This document shows positions 9,731 through 18,967 of a stretch of 64,000 nucleotides of DNA, in pieces. The position numbers were made by a program, and so were the translations under genes. Origin of the DNA: Sphingobacteruim zhuxiongii. Lineage in GTDB: Bacteria; Bacteroidota; Bacteroidia; Sphingobacteriales; Sphingobacteriaceae. The stretch's first letter is position 1. Each line of letters starts with the position of its first letter. The notes beneath the pieces are model-generated. The model saw only the letters and a program-made list of their open reading frames with translations. It was not told the origin of the DNA and searched no databases. Location of the stretch: contig NZ_CP045652.1 in assembly GCF_009557615.1 (NCBI RefSeq), positions 2,790,001 to 2,854,000 on the forward strand, in the 5' to 3' direction.

Positions 9731-9737
9731 TTATCGC

Positions 9738-12700
9738 TTATTTAAGAAACTGCTGATAGGTACTGTCGGGCACCAGCTTATTTGACTTGATAAAACCTCT
9801 ATTTAAGTCGCGGAAGGCATCAAAGCGCGTTTTCGTTGCTTGATCGGCATCGGCGGAACCCATTGGCTCCTCGACCAGTTTATCGTTCAATCTGAAGCTT
9901 CTATTATCGTTGATGTGAACATTGCCGTAAACGAAATCGATTAATTGCGATTTACTCTGCATCATCGGGATACCCATGCTTTTCTTGCTAGCGCCAATAT
10001 CCAAGCCTTGCCCAATCCATGTAACCGTTTTTGGCGTCTTTAGCTGATAGTTCTCACGATAGTATGCAAGGATCGATGGCGCAATATCAAAATGACTCAC
10101 CGTGTGTTGGAATTTACGATGTGATTTCAACAGTGGAGAATAAATAATTAATGGAACGTGAAAGCGATCAATTTTTGTCTCTAGTGGAATCTCAGGCATT
10201 GCATGATCACCTGTAATAATAAATATCGTGTTTTTGAAATCTTCGAGCTCTTTATACCTAGTAAAGAAAGTCTTCAATGCATCATCGACGTTGATCACGG
10301 AAACAAGTTGTTTCTTATTTTCCATTGCTAATGCCTCTTTGGTCTTTGTTAACTTCAATTTAGCTAATTGAGCACCAAACATGCTTTCGAACTTTCTATC
10401 ATCATTTATTAAGAACGGATTATGCGTGGAAAGCGTTAAAGCGATGTGAAAATACGGTTTCGCTTGATTTGTTGAAATAGCAATCAACTGATCAAACACG
10501 GCCTGATCCTCATATCCCCAGCTCTCGCCAGAATTACCGCTAGGTAGCTTTTTATATCCCGCCGGGAAACTAGATTCATCAATCAAACGATCAACAGCAT
10601 TGGCATTCAAATATTTTGACATATAGTCAAAACCAGCATCTCCGCCATAAACAAACCCCGTTTTAAAATTATTTAAAGAAAAGACATTCAACAAATTAAA
10701 ATGATCTGGGTACTCTTTTTGTTCAAGAAAACCAGAACTCCCGAATGGTAGGGATCCTAAAATCGTAGGAAGTACAGAGAAAGTTCTTCCTGAAGAACTT
10801 AGATTGTTTTCCCAAACTAAAGAACTATCTTTCAGCTGGCTTAAAAATGGTGTAAAGTCACCAATATATCCGTTCGAACTGCTATAAGCATTTCCTAAAC
10901 CTTCAATAAGAATTAATACTAAGTTTGGTATCTGATCAGACTTTTGAAAGTATGAACCTAAGGCGTCCTTACTTTGCTCCGCCCTTAAGAAAGGATATTC
11001 TGCACTTATTGCACCGTAAACCGATTCTGGAGGGCTTGGAAACAATTCATCTTGAATATTTTCAGAAACTAAACTTGCGTTGCTCGCTAAAAAATACCCC
11101 AACTTACTTCGTTCAGCAGTTTGCATGAAATCATCTTTGCTTGCGCCAATGATCGATCCAAAGAAGAAAAGATAAACAGCAGCGAGTATTCCTACACCGA
11201 GGATACTATAGGCGAGCCTATTGCTACCTTTAATCTTATTGGAAAAAAATTGTATAATGAAAATGAGTCCCAAAACTCCAATGACGATCATCGAAATATT
11301 GAGGAGGTTTAGCACATTGCTACTACGTAGAATACTAATAAGCTCTTCCGTGCTGTAGAAGAATAAATCTGCTCCCAGGAGATTCTTCGATTCGATAAAA
11401 TAAAATGCCAGGACAAGTTGTGCAATTAGTGCTATAGCTGCCATTATCCGAATAAACCATTTCGCGAGGGTTTCATTAAAGAAAGATACGATGCTATATA
11501 GTACCAACAGAGGCAGTACAAAGACAGCCGATGTCAACAAATTATTCGCCAACAAGAAAACAAATGATGTCGCAGATTTGAATTGCTGAACGCTTTGCCC
11601 ATAAATTAACCATTCGGCAGCCGAAGTGAGTAAGACTAGTAATAAAAACACAAAAGCGACAGGACTAAATTGCTCCATTAGCCAATTGATATATCGCACC
11701 GCCTTCTCTTTAAAAGTCTCATCTTTAGCTTGCGAGAAACCTTGTCTAGTCATTTCCCCCCAACCGTTCTTCTTCCTAAAATAATCGACCATACCAGCTA
11801 CTCCAGCACGAACAATCAAGGGATGGAAATAAAAAGGCTCTATCGCTGCAGTCAAAATTAGGAGGGTCAAATCTTTACGTTTTGAATAAACTTGATGACT
11901 CACTAGATCTACGCATACCGCATAAACGGAATATAGAATACTTGAAAAGACGACGAGCGCGAATAAAGAAAAGAAAAAAGACCAATTAATAATTCCAAAG
12001 AGCACAAATAGAATAAATATTATATAGCCCATAAACTCAACGAAAGGCCCCAGAAATTCGAAGAAAAACCAATATGGTAGACTAACCATACCTAGTTTAC
12101 CATATTTCGGGTTAAACATAAGTTTGCGATGTGTCCACAGCGTCTCCATGGTACCACGCATCCAACGATTTCTTTGCTTTTTCAAGACTTCCTTATCTTC
12201 AGGAACCTCAGTCCAACAGAGTGGGTCTGGGATATTGATCACTTGATGGGGTAAGCCCTGCTCAATCATATAGCGTCGCATGCGCACAACAAGCTCCATA
12301 TCCTCCCCAACCGTACTATGGTCATAACCCCCACATTCTAGCACAATCTCCTTGTCAAAGGCTCCAAAAGCACCTGAAATCAAAATTAATCCACTCGCTC
12401 TTGACCAAGCCATCCTACCCAACAAAAAAGCACGTATGTACTCTAAAGCTTGACTCCTTCCTAAGAGAGACTTTGGTAAATTGACTTTTACAACCTTACC
12501 ATTCTCAATCTGACAGTTATTGGCTAAGCGAATAACTCCGCCACAAGCAATCAGACGCTTATCTTCCTGCTCCATAAAAGGCTTAGCAAGTTTTAGTATA
12601 GCTTCCTGATCAATTATACAGTCGACATCGATACATACGATGTAATCACTCTTGGAAATATTAATCCCTACGTTTAGGGCATCCGCCTTACCCCCGTTTT

Positions 12701-13145
12701 GTTTATCAACAACGATTAACTTCTTGAAAGCTGGATTTTTACTCTTATATACCTGAATTATTTCTTTAGTCTTCAGATTACCGTGTACAACAAAAGATAC
12801 TTTCTCCAACTGATAGGCTTCCACCAGTCGGTCAATCGAATCGTCTTTAGAACCATCATTCACAATGATAATCTCAAGCTTATTATAATAGATCGACAAT
12901 AAAGAACGAACGTTCTCAACAATGGTTTTCCCCTCGTTGTAAGCTGGAGCTATTAAACTAAAACTGGGCGCGACAGGATTGGTTGCGATTAATGCATAAT
13001 CTGTATAAATATTGCCGTATTTATAGCGAACCACAGCACCATAAGAATAGATTGCTATCCAGGTATATACACTAAATATCCCCATGGAGTACATGAGGAA
13101 TAACCAGATAATAATTTCGTATATAATCTTAGTAACTTCGTTCAT
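9738..13145 (-). CDS. Membrane glycosyltransferase family 2 fused to an LTA-synthase-like sulfatase-fold domain
   Basis: An unusual 1135-aa fusion. The N-terminal half is a processive GT2 enzyme: D97 in VNDGSK, D173/D175 in IDVDC, acid pair E281-D282 and QRNRW at 324-328, with membrane helices near 10-35 and 350-450. Further helices lie around 495-515, 525-560, 565-585, 615-635 and 645-665. The C-terminal half (about 735-1060) is an alkaline-phosphatase-fold domain like LtaS or OpgB: E748, a candidate Thr nucleophile T788 in SSGRTFS, H908, and D980-H981 in TGDHAM. The predicted activity is synthesis of a beta-linked glycan plus transfer of a phospho-alcohol group, such as phosphoglycerol, outside the membrane. 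It is last in an operon with HEAT, receiver and hybrid-kinase genes (one-base overlap). Both halves look catalytically intact; the product is unknown. Confidence 0.85.
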   Translation of the reverse strand: MNEVTKIIYEIIIWLFLMYSMGIFSVYTWIAIYSYGAVVRYKYGNIYTDYALIATNPVAPSFSLIAPAYNEGKTIVENVRSLLSIYYNKLEIIIVNDGSKDDSIDRLVEAYQLEKVSFVVHGNLKTKEIIQVYKSKNPAFKKLIVVDKQNGGKADALNVGINISKSDYIVCIDVDCIIDQEAILKLAKPFMEQEDKRLIACGGVIRLANNCQIENGKVVKVNLPKSLLGRSQALEYIRAFLLGRMAWSRASGLILISGAFGAFDKEIVLECGGYDHSTVGEDMELVVRMRRYMIEQGLPHQVINIPDPLCWTEVPEDKEVLKKQRNRWMRGTMETLWTHRKLMFNPKYGKLGMVSLPYWFFFEFLGPFVEFMGYIIFILFVLFGIINWSFFFSLFALVVFSSILYSVYAVCVDLVSHQVYSKRKDLTLLILTAAIEPFYFHPLIVRAGVAGMVDYFRKKNGWGEMTRQGFSQAKDETFKEKAVRYINWLMEQFSPVAFVFLLLVLLTSAAEWLIYGQSVQQFKSATSFVFLLANNLLTSAVFVLPLLVLYSIVSFFNETLAKWFIRIMAAIALIAQLVLAFYFIESKNLLGADLFFYSTEELISILRSSNVLNLLNISMIVIGVLGLIFIIQFFSNKIKGSNRLAYSILGVGILAAVYLFFFGSIIGASKDDFMQTAERSKLGYFLASNASLVSENIQDELFPSPPESVYGAISAEYPFLRAEQSKDALGSYFQKSDQIPNLVLILIEGLGNAYSSSNGYIGDFTPFLSQLKDSSLVWENNLSSSGRTFSVLPTILGSLPFGSSGFLEQKEYPDHFNLLNVFSLNNFKTGFVYGGDAGFDYMSKYLNANAVDRLIDESSFPAGYKKLPSGNSGESWGYEDQAVFDQLIAISTNQAKPYFHIALTLSTHNPFLINDDRKFESMFGAQLAKLKLTKTKEALAMENKKQLVSVINVDDALKTFFTRYKELEDFKNTIFIITGDHAMPEIPLETKIDRFHVPLIIYSPLLKSHRKFQHTVSHFDIAPSILAYYRENYQLKTPKTVTWIGQGLDIGASKKSMGIPMMQSKSQLIDFVYGNVHINDNRSFRLNDKLVEEPMGSADADQATKTRFDAFRDLNRGFIKSNKLVPDSTYQQFLK

Positions 13146-14212
13146 TATCTATTATCCAAAACATGTGTTATGATCTTCCAATTCTTATCCTGATCATTGT
13201 ATGTTAATTTCAAATTAATCAAATAGTTAAGCTCGCCTAAAGAAACTAATGAATTAGCAATACTTTCCTTACCTTTTGCAGTTGGGTGATTTGTAAATTC
13301 AAGTTTCAAGAAGTCAATTTGATCCTTAGCTCTCGTATATCCTAAACCCTTGATAATCTCCCATTGCTGTGGCATGCCAAGACTAGGGTACTGAGCCACC
13401 AAGCAATCAGCTGTATCGTAGACGTCGAGCACAAACATTGTACGAATCGATTCCAGTGAAACGGCATTATCAGCATGTGACAATAGAGGTATCAACTTCT
13501 TATGTAACTCCAAGACTTTAAACTTTTGTATAAGTCTTAATGCAAATACTACCACAGAAGGATTCTCACTATTCAACCAAGTAATTAAACGCGGATTAGC
13601 GTCTTTTGGCAAGATGTTGATGAAAGTAAGAATACGCAATTGCTGCCAATCGGAAAGAACCGTTTTGATTTGATCTAAAAAAGCCAATCCATCGAATCCC
13701 TCAAAATACACGATAGCATACTGAGCTTCCTGCCGAATACGAATATGCTTATCTTTTATTTTAGTTTTAATCTCTGGCAAGGCTGCCGCAACCTTCATAA
13801 TTTTCAACACTTGAATCCCTCGTGCAATTAGATAAGGTCTCCTACTTCTTAGCAGCGTGTAGGCTTCTTGGTCCAATTTATACGTATAAAATACTTGTTG
13901 TAAAACATCCGCAGCAATGCCTTTAAACTTCCGTTCGGACTCTACAAGTCGATTTAAGAAATAGCGACGAAATGCACGATACCTCAAGTATTGCTCAATA
14001 TCAGAATCGACATCAATCTGGTCTGCTGTACCTTCTATAATAACTCGACTCAGATACTCTTCAATCTTTTCTTTCCATACTTGTCTATTTTCGACAATTC
14101 GGTATTCTCGAAAACTGAAGATTAAAAGTGCGATAATAAACAAAAAGACTAGGATCAAGATCGCCAAGATTCCAATCATCAGTTCATGAAGGGTAAGCAC
14201 GGGTTCCATCAA
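13145..14212 (-). CDS. Membrane-anchored HEAT-repeat protein
   Basis: A 355-aa protein with one N-terminal membrane helix (about residues 10-32) followed by helical repeats typical of HEAT or PBS-lyase-like scaffolds, for example KDKHIRIRQEAQYAIVYF and NPSVVVFALRLIQKF. No catalytic motif is seen. It overlaps the glycosyltransferase fusion start by one base and sits four bases after the receiver gene, so it is tightly co-expressed with both. I infer an adaptor linking the phosphorylated receiver to the glycosyltransferase at the inner membrane. The repeat fold is clear; the job is a guess from position. Confidence 0.75.
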   Translation of the reverse strand: MMEPVLTLHELMIGILAILILVFLFIIALLIFSFREYRIVENRQVWKEKIEEYLSRVIIEGTADQIDVDSDIEQYLRYRAFRRYFLNRLVESERKFKGIAADVLQQVFYTYKLDQEAYTLLRSRRPYLIARGIQVLKIMKVAAALPEIKTKIKDKHIRIRQEAQYAIVYFEGFDGLAFLDQIKTVLSDWQQLRILTFINILPKDANPRLITWLNSENPSVVVFALRLIQKFKVLELHKKLIPLLSHADNAVSLESIRTMFVLDVYDTADCLVAQYPSLGMPQQWEIIKGLGYTRAKDQIDFLKLEFTNHPTAKGKESIANSLVSLGELNYLINLKLTYNDQDKNWKIITHVLDNR

Positions 14213-14216
14213 AATA

Positions 14217-14576
14217 CTAATGTCTGTTGACCAATTTATTAATTCGTAAGACTAATTCGTTTGGACTAAATGGCTTGATCATATAGTCAGAAGCCCCCAA
14301 TTCGAACGCTTCGACAACAATCTCTTCTTGTCCCATGCTCGAGAGCATGATAATAGGAATCGGACGCTCCAACTGCTTTACAACAGCTAGAATTTCGATT
14401 CCAGAAGCAAAGGGCATCATGATATCACTGATAATCAAATGTATCTCCTTTGTTTTAATCAACTCAATGGCTTCCTGCCCGTTTCTAGTTAAAATTACCT
14501 CGAATCCCTCTTTTTTGAGCTTATGCTCAACTGTTTTAAGAATTAATTCATCGTCTTCAGCTAATAACACAACCAT
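14217..14576 (-). CDS. Receiver-only response regulator
   Basis: A 119-aa CheY-like receiver domain without an output domain. The acidic pocket is at residues 7-9 (EDD), the phosphoacceptor is D51 in LIISDIMMP, and the conserved lysine is K101 in MIKPFSP. Such single-domain regulators act by binding partners rather than DNA. It lies three bases after the hybrid kinase and four bases before the HEAT-repeat gene, which suggests phosphotransfer from the kinase's Hpt domain and action on the HEAT protein. Family assignment is certain; the target is inferred. Confidence 0.92.
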   Translation of the reverse strand: MVVLLAEDDELILKTVEHKLKKEGFEVILTRNGQEAIELIKTKEIHLIISDIMMPFASGIEILAVVKQLERPIPIIMLSSMGQEEIVVEAFELGASDYMIKPFSPNELVLRINKLVNRH

Positions 14577-14579
14577 GAT

Positions 14580-17500
14580 TTACGCTTTTATCTTTATTAA
14601 TAGTTTCTGTAATAATTCGATTTCTACAATAATCTTATTGATATCATCAAATGGCAGATTGCCATCAACGAATTTTCTCTCCAAATCTGTGGCATACTCA
14701 TTTAACAAAATAAGCCCTGCGGTACTTGAGGTCCCCCGAAGTTTATGTAGAAGCTTCTTTACCTGAGGAACATCGACTTCCAACTTCGCTAGTGCTAAAC
14801 GCTCCTTTTGAAGTTCTAACTCGGTCAAAACGATACCTACGAATTCTTGTTTAAAATCGGCGTCATTGTCCGTCGACTCATCCATGATTCGCTCATCAAA
14901 ATGACGCTCTATCTGAACATCTTTCACTAAATCCGAGTCCAGTGACTGCATAGCCTTAGTTACCAGCGCCTTGAACTCTCCAGCCTTAATCGGCTTCGTT
15001 AAGAAATCAGACATACCAACTTCTAAGCACTTCTCTTTTTCTCCAATCACATTTCCTGCAGTGATACCGATTATCGGCACGTGCTCATAGCCCGCCAAAG
15101 TCCGGATCTTTTGTGTCGCCTCAATCCCATCCATTAATGGCATTTGAATATCCATTAAAATCAAGTCGAATTTGCCGTTTTCGCAAGCCTCAACCGCCAA
15201 TACTCCATTTTCTACACTGCTTGTTTCACAATGTGGTAAAACCCCTTCGACAAGACGAAGGTTCAAAGCCATGTTGACCGGATTATCATCCGCTACCAAA
15301 ACAGAGAATGCTGTATCTAAGGACTTCAGATGAATATCCTCATCAGACACGATTGTGGGCACGTTATTCGGATTTCGCCTTAAAATGCGATAAAGTTCCT
15401 CTGAAATAATTGGCTTGGTAATGCAATATGAATTATGCTCTTGACGAAATTGCATCATATATTCCTGATCCTCCGAAGAACAGTGCGATACTAACAATGG
15501 AACCGATTCTTCCTGTTGAATCAAGAACTCTTTAATCTTTACAATAGTTTCTAATCCATTGAGGATAGGCATACGATAATCCATTAAAATTGCGTCGAAA
15601 CGAGCCCCATCGAGATAAAGCTGAATTGCTTCAAAACCATTTCCAACAGAAGTTGTTTTTACGCCTTTATAGGCCAACATATGCTCCAGAATAACTCTGT
15701 TGTTTGAGTTATCATCGACGATAAGGACATTCTCGACCGATAAGTCGTCATTTTCAACTTCCATATACTCATATGGAACTTCAATATCAAAATAGAATGT
15801 AGACCCCTCACCGACCTTACTTACGAGCGAAAGCTCACTACCCATATAACGCAGAATATTGTTTGAAATCGTTAACCCAAGTCCAGTACCACCAAAACGC
15901 TTGCTCACCGAACTGTCCTCTTGCATAAAGGCGTCGAAGATACGTTGTTGCTTCTCTTCAGGAATACCGATCCCTGTATCCCTAACTGAAAAACGAAGAT
16001 TAACTTTATCTTCTTCAATATTGGTGCGTATTACTTGAAGTTCAATCTCTCCAGTTTCTGTGAATTTCACCGCATTGGATAAGAGATTGATTAAAACCTG
16101 TTTTATTCGCGAGTCATCAATGTGTATATAGTCTGGAAGGCCTTGTTCAATATTTAAGAGTAACTCGATGCCTTTGTTTTGTGCTTGATATAAGATGACA
16201 TGAATGACCTGGTTCACCAGTTCATACGGATTGTATTGATCAGCATAAAACTCTAACTTACCCGATTCAATTTTCGAAAAGTCGAGGATATCGTTGATAA
16301 TGGCCAAGAGATTATTTCCAGATTCATTAACGTAGCGCAGATATTGCTTTTGCAAATCATTTAATGGTGTTTTCAATAGTAAATCCGAAAAACCAATAAC
16401 ACCATTGAGTGGAGTTCGAATTTCATGACTCATATTGGCGAGAAACTCTGATTTTGCTTTACTACCAATATCAGCAAGTTTCTTTGCATTTTTCAACTCT
16501 TCATTTTGAGCGACCTGATCAGAAATATTCTGCGAAAATATAATGATACCGCCGATCACGCCATCATGTAATCTCCACGGACGTACTTCCCAATTATAAT
16601 GTTGAACACCTTCGACTTCGTCTCTAGTAACTAACTCATCTGTATTTTTATACGATATTCCTTCTAAAGCTTTTCTATAGATCTCTTTTCGGTTTTCGGG
16701 AATATTAGGAAAGACATCATAAAGGTTTCTACGAACTTCATGATTGCTAACAAAATTAAACTCTTCCTTCCATTGCTTACTGATCGTCAGATAATCTAGA
16801 TTTTGATCAAACATAGCAACCGATGCAGGCACATAATCGACGAATGTTTGCAACATCGCTTCTTTACGTTCTAACTCAATAAAGGTCCCCTTGGCTTGAT
16901 CGATGTCTTGAATAATTCCGAAAACACGTGTACAAGTACCATCAATGAATTCAGGAACGCCTTTAATACGAATCCATAAGGATTCGCCACTTTGCTTTAT
17001 TAAAGTCGTTTCCAGATCATAACTCTCCCCTAATTCTACCGCACGATTAAACAATTTGTTGAGCTTTTCGCCATCTTTCTGATCAAAGAACGTAAATGCA
17101 TTTTCCAAGGTTGGAACGAAATCCAATGATACTCCATGAATATCTCTTGTCGGTCCAGACCAATAGATCTTATTCTTCGCCAAATCGACTTCCCAACCTC
17201 CAACTTGAGCGACCTGACTACTCTGTTCTAAAATTTGCTTGGTATGTTGAAGATCCTCTTCCAATTTAATCCGATCGGTCATATCCAATGCAGAACTAAC
17301 CACATAAGCGTTTCCATCAAGATCGGTTTCCAAGCTGTTATTATATAGCCAGTAAATCCATTCTCCATTCTTATGTTTGAGAATCATCATACCGCGATCT
17401 TCCCCCTTTTGTTTAATGCGCTCCAAATAAGGCTTAAACAAAGTCTTCTTATCGTTCGGTAACATATCAACGAGATTTAATTTTTCAACCTCTTCTGCCG

Positions 17501-18464
17501 AATAGCCCAAAACTTTCCTACCCATTTCATTGACACGGAGAATCCTACCGTCTAAGTCATGCATGCTCATTAAGCCTAAACCATTCTCAAAAAAGTTCCT
17601 AAACTTACGCTCAGATACTAGGAGCTTGATTTTTTCCGCATTTTCTTTACTTATATCCCTTCCGAAAGCAAAAACCTCCTTGTTGTTGGGATTATATTTG
17701 AAATTCCAATTGATAAACGCTTCGTCTAAATGCGTTTCTGTCTGCGTCTGAATCTGTGTGGCTTTTCCTGTTGAAATAGCCGATCTAATCGCATCGGCAA
17801 GTGATTCTTTTGCTTGTAATATTTCGATGAAAGATTGGCCAACAGCTTCACGTGTGGAGAAGTTCATCAGTTCTGCAAATGCAGGATTCACTTCCTTAAT
17901 CAGAAAATTATCATCCAATACGCAAATCATATTCTGCGTAACAGATAGTATATCCTTGAAATAGCCCGCCTGCGCAACTTTACGCTTCGCTAATAAAACA
18001 GATACTACTGCTTCAGCAAGTTTAGACAAAGACTCTAACTGGTCTTCGTTGATACGCTTTACTTCATAATCGATTACACATAGCGTCCCTAATGCGAGAC
18101 CTCTATGATCTAGTAAGGGTACCCCTGCATAAAAGCGAATCTCACCAGCACGAATTAATGGATTATCAGTTGTACGAGGATCAAGGTAGGTATCTTCAAT
18201 CATGAGCGGTTTATCGCTCAACATAGTATATTGACAAACGGTATTTTTCCGTTCAACGGTGTCTAATTCGAGACCAAAACAACTTTGAATACGTTGAGTT
18301 TCTTCTTCCATTATAGCAATAATAGAGGAAGCACAGCCAGTGAGCTGACATGCAAGTTCGGCAAAAACATCGAGCTCTGGCATCTTGCCAAGCCCCATCA
18401 AGCCAAAAGAATAGAGCATATCTATACGCTCAGACTCGTTGATTGGAGTACACTGAGGATTCAT
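14580..18464 (-). CDS. Hybrid sensor histidine kinase with GAF, PAS repeats, two receivers and Hpt
   Basis: A 1294-aa phosphorelay protein. In order: GAF-like domain (about 25-160); PAS-type domains (about 170-275, 285-400, 410-525, 535-650); HisKA with H680 in NMSHEIRTPLNG; HATPase with the DTGIGIP and GGTGLGL boxes; two receivers (DDN plus LMDYRMP, and DDN plus LMDIQMP); and a C-terminal Hpt with LHKLRGTSS. No membrane helix is evident, so it probably senses a cytoplasmic signal. The Hpt can pass phosphate to the receiver-only protein three bases downstream. It heads the operon of receiver, HEAT protein and glycosyltransferase fusion, so it likely controls that glycan. Confidence 0.93.
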   Translation of the reverse strand: MNPQCTPINESERIDMLYSFGLMGLGKMPELDVFAELACQLTGCASSIIAIMEEETQRIQSCFGLELDTVERKNTVCQYTMLSDKPLMIEDTYLDPRTTDNPLIRAGEIRFYAGVPLLDHRGLALGTLCVIDYEVKRINEDQLESLSKLAEAVVSVLLAKRKVAQAGYFKDILSVTQNMICVLDDNFLIKEVNPAFAELMNFSTREAVGQSFIEILQAKESLADAIRSAISTGKATQIQTQTETHLDEAFINWNFKYNPNNKEVFAFGRDISKENAEKIKLLVSERKFRNFFENGLGLMSMHDLDGRILRVNEMGRKVLGYSAEEVEKLNLVDMLPNDKKTLFKPYLERIKQKGEDRGMMILKHKNGEWIYWLYNNSLETDLDGNAYVVSSALDMTDRIKLEEDLQHTKQILEQSSQVAQVGGWEVDLAKNKIYWSGPTRDIHGVSLDFVPTLENAFTFFDQKDGEKLNKLFNRAVELGESYDLETTLIKQSGESLWIRIKGVPEFIDGTCTRVFGIIQDIDQAKGTFIELERKEAMLQTFVDYVPASVAMFDQNLDYLTISKQWKEEFNFVSNHEVRRNLYDVFPNIPENRKEIYRKALEGISYKNTDELVTRDEVEGVQHYNWEVRPWRLHDGVIGGIIIFSQNISDQVAQNEELKNAKKLADIGSKAKSEFLANMSHEIRTPLNGVIGFSDLLLKTPLNDLQKQYLRYVNESGNNLLAIINDILDFSKIESGKLEFYADQYNPYELVNQVIHVILYQAQNKGIELLLNIEQGLPDYIHIDDSRIKQVLINLLSNAVKFTETGEIELQVIRTNIEEDKVNLRFSVRDTGIGIPEEKQQRIFDAFMQEDSSVSKRFGGTGLGLTISNNILRYMGSELSLVSKVGEGSTFYFDIEVPYEYMEVENDDLSVENVLIVDDNSNNRVILEHMLAYKGVKTTSVGNGFEAIQLYLDGARFDAILMDYRMPILNGLETIVKIKEFLIQQEESVPLLVSHCSSEDQEYMMQFRQEHNSYCITKPIISEELYRILRRNPNNVPTIVSDEDIHLKSLDTAFSVLVADDNPVNMALNLRLVEGVLPHCETSSVENGVLAVEACENGKFDLILMDIQMPLMDGIEATQKIRTLAGYEHVPIIGITAGNVIGEKEKCLEVGMSDFLTKPIKAGEFKALVTKAMQSLDSDLVKDVQIERHFDERIMDESTDNDADFKQEFVGIVLTELELQKERLALAKLEVDVPQVKKLLHKLRGTSSTAGLILLNEYATDLERKFVDGNLPFDDINKIIVEIELLQKLLIKIKA

Positions 18465-18494
18465 TTGTGTTCTATAGGTAGTAATAAATGTCTC

Positions 18495-18514
18495 GCAAGA
18501 TAGCTATATCTTGC
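18495..18514. promoter_or_regulatory. Dyad GCAAGATA-GCTA-TATCTTGC
   Basis: A perfect 8+8 inverted repeat with a 4-base spacer, 31 bases upstream of the hybrid-kinase start. There is no U tract after it on the minus strand. It could be an operator or a leader hairpin of the kinase mRNA. Confidence 0.45.
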
Positions 18515-18677
18515 CGGACAACTTAGTTTTTTCAGGTAAAACAGACAAACTTGCCGAATAGTTTTAAAATTCTCTTATCGACAGCAAAAACTTACCTAAT
18601 GTTACAATCTCATCAAATTGAACCGATAGCAATACCTACTAAATAAAACTCATCCTTTGTAGAATAATAATAAATTA

Positions 18678-18695
18678 CTGATTAAGTATAATCAG
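18678..18695. promoter_or_regulatory. Dyad CTGATTA-AGTA-TAATCAG
   Basis: A perfect 7+7 inverted repeat with a 4-base spacer, midway between the kinase and the HmuY-like operon. Its AT-rich symmetric form is compatible with a Fur-like or other dimeric repressor site, but I cannot assign a protein. Confidence 0.35.
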
Positions 18696-18925
18696 CGTGA
18701 TGAAGTATTCAATCATACGTTCAACATGTAAGAACTTAGTCTACTATCTTTTTTGCTTTAATGGCTTCTAATGATATGTAATTCTTACTATCATCAACCC
18801 TAAAAATTCGATTGGAATTGCGTTTGCATAAGTAAAAGATGCGCTTTTTAAGTTTCTCAAGACAATATATCATTACGCATAACCTAAATGACATTATGAA
18901 TAGGTAGAAGTATTTTCACTACCGG

Positions 18926-18933
18926 TAATTTTG
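18926..18933 (+). promoter_or_regulatory. Putative -7 element (TAATTTTG) of the HmuY-type operon
   Basis: Matches TAnnTTTG and ends 34 bases before the ATG at 18968. No good -33 TTG is seen at normal spacing, as might be expected for an activator-dependent promoter. Confidence 0.45.
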
Positions 18934-18967
18934 CTATGAATTAGATTTAATACAAATAGCATACACA

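Larger units (their letters stand above)
18465..18967. other. Divergent regulatory region between kinase and HmuY-type operons
   Basis: About 500 AT-rich bases without a gene. It holds two separate dyad-symmetric sequences (18495-18514 and 18678-18695) and a TAATTTTG promoter element before the HmuY-like gene. Both flanking operons start here, so it should contain their control sites. Confidence 0.6.

Noticed and set aside
9731..9737. Seven-base gap between convergent genes as a sign of a frameshifted gene fusion
   Set aside because: The genes lie on opposite strands, both with complete C-termini; the tight convergent spacing recurs at 5669-5674 and 60450-60452 and is a general feature of this genome.
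14335..14766. Plus-strand open frame of 143 codons
   Set aside because: Antisense to the receiver and hybrid-kinase genes, with no independent signals; a shadow.
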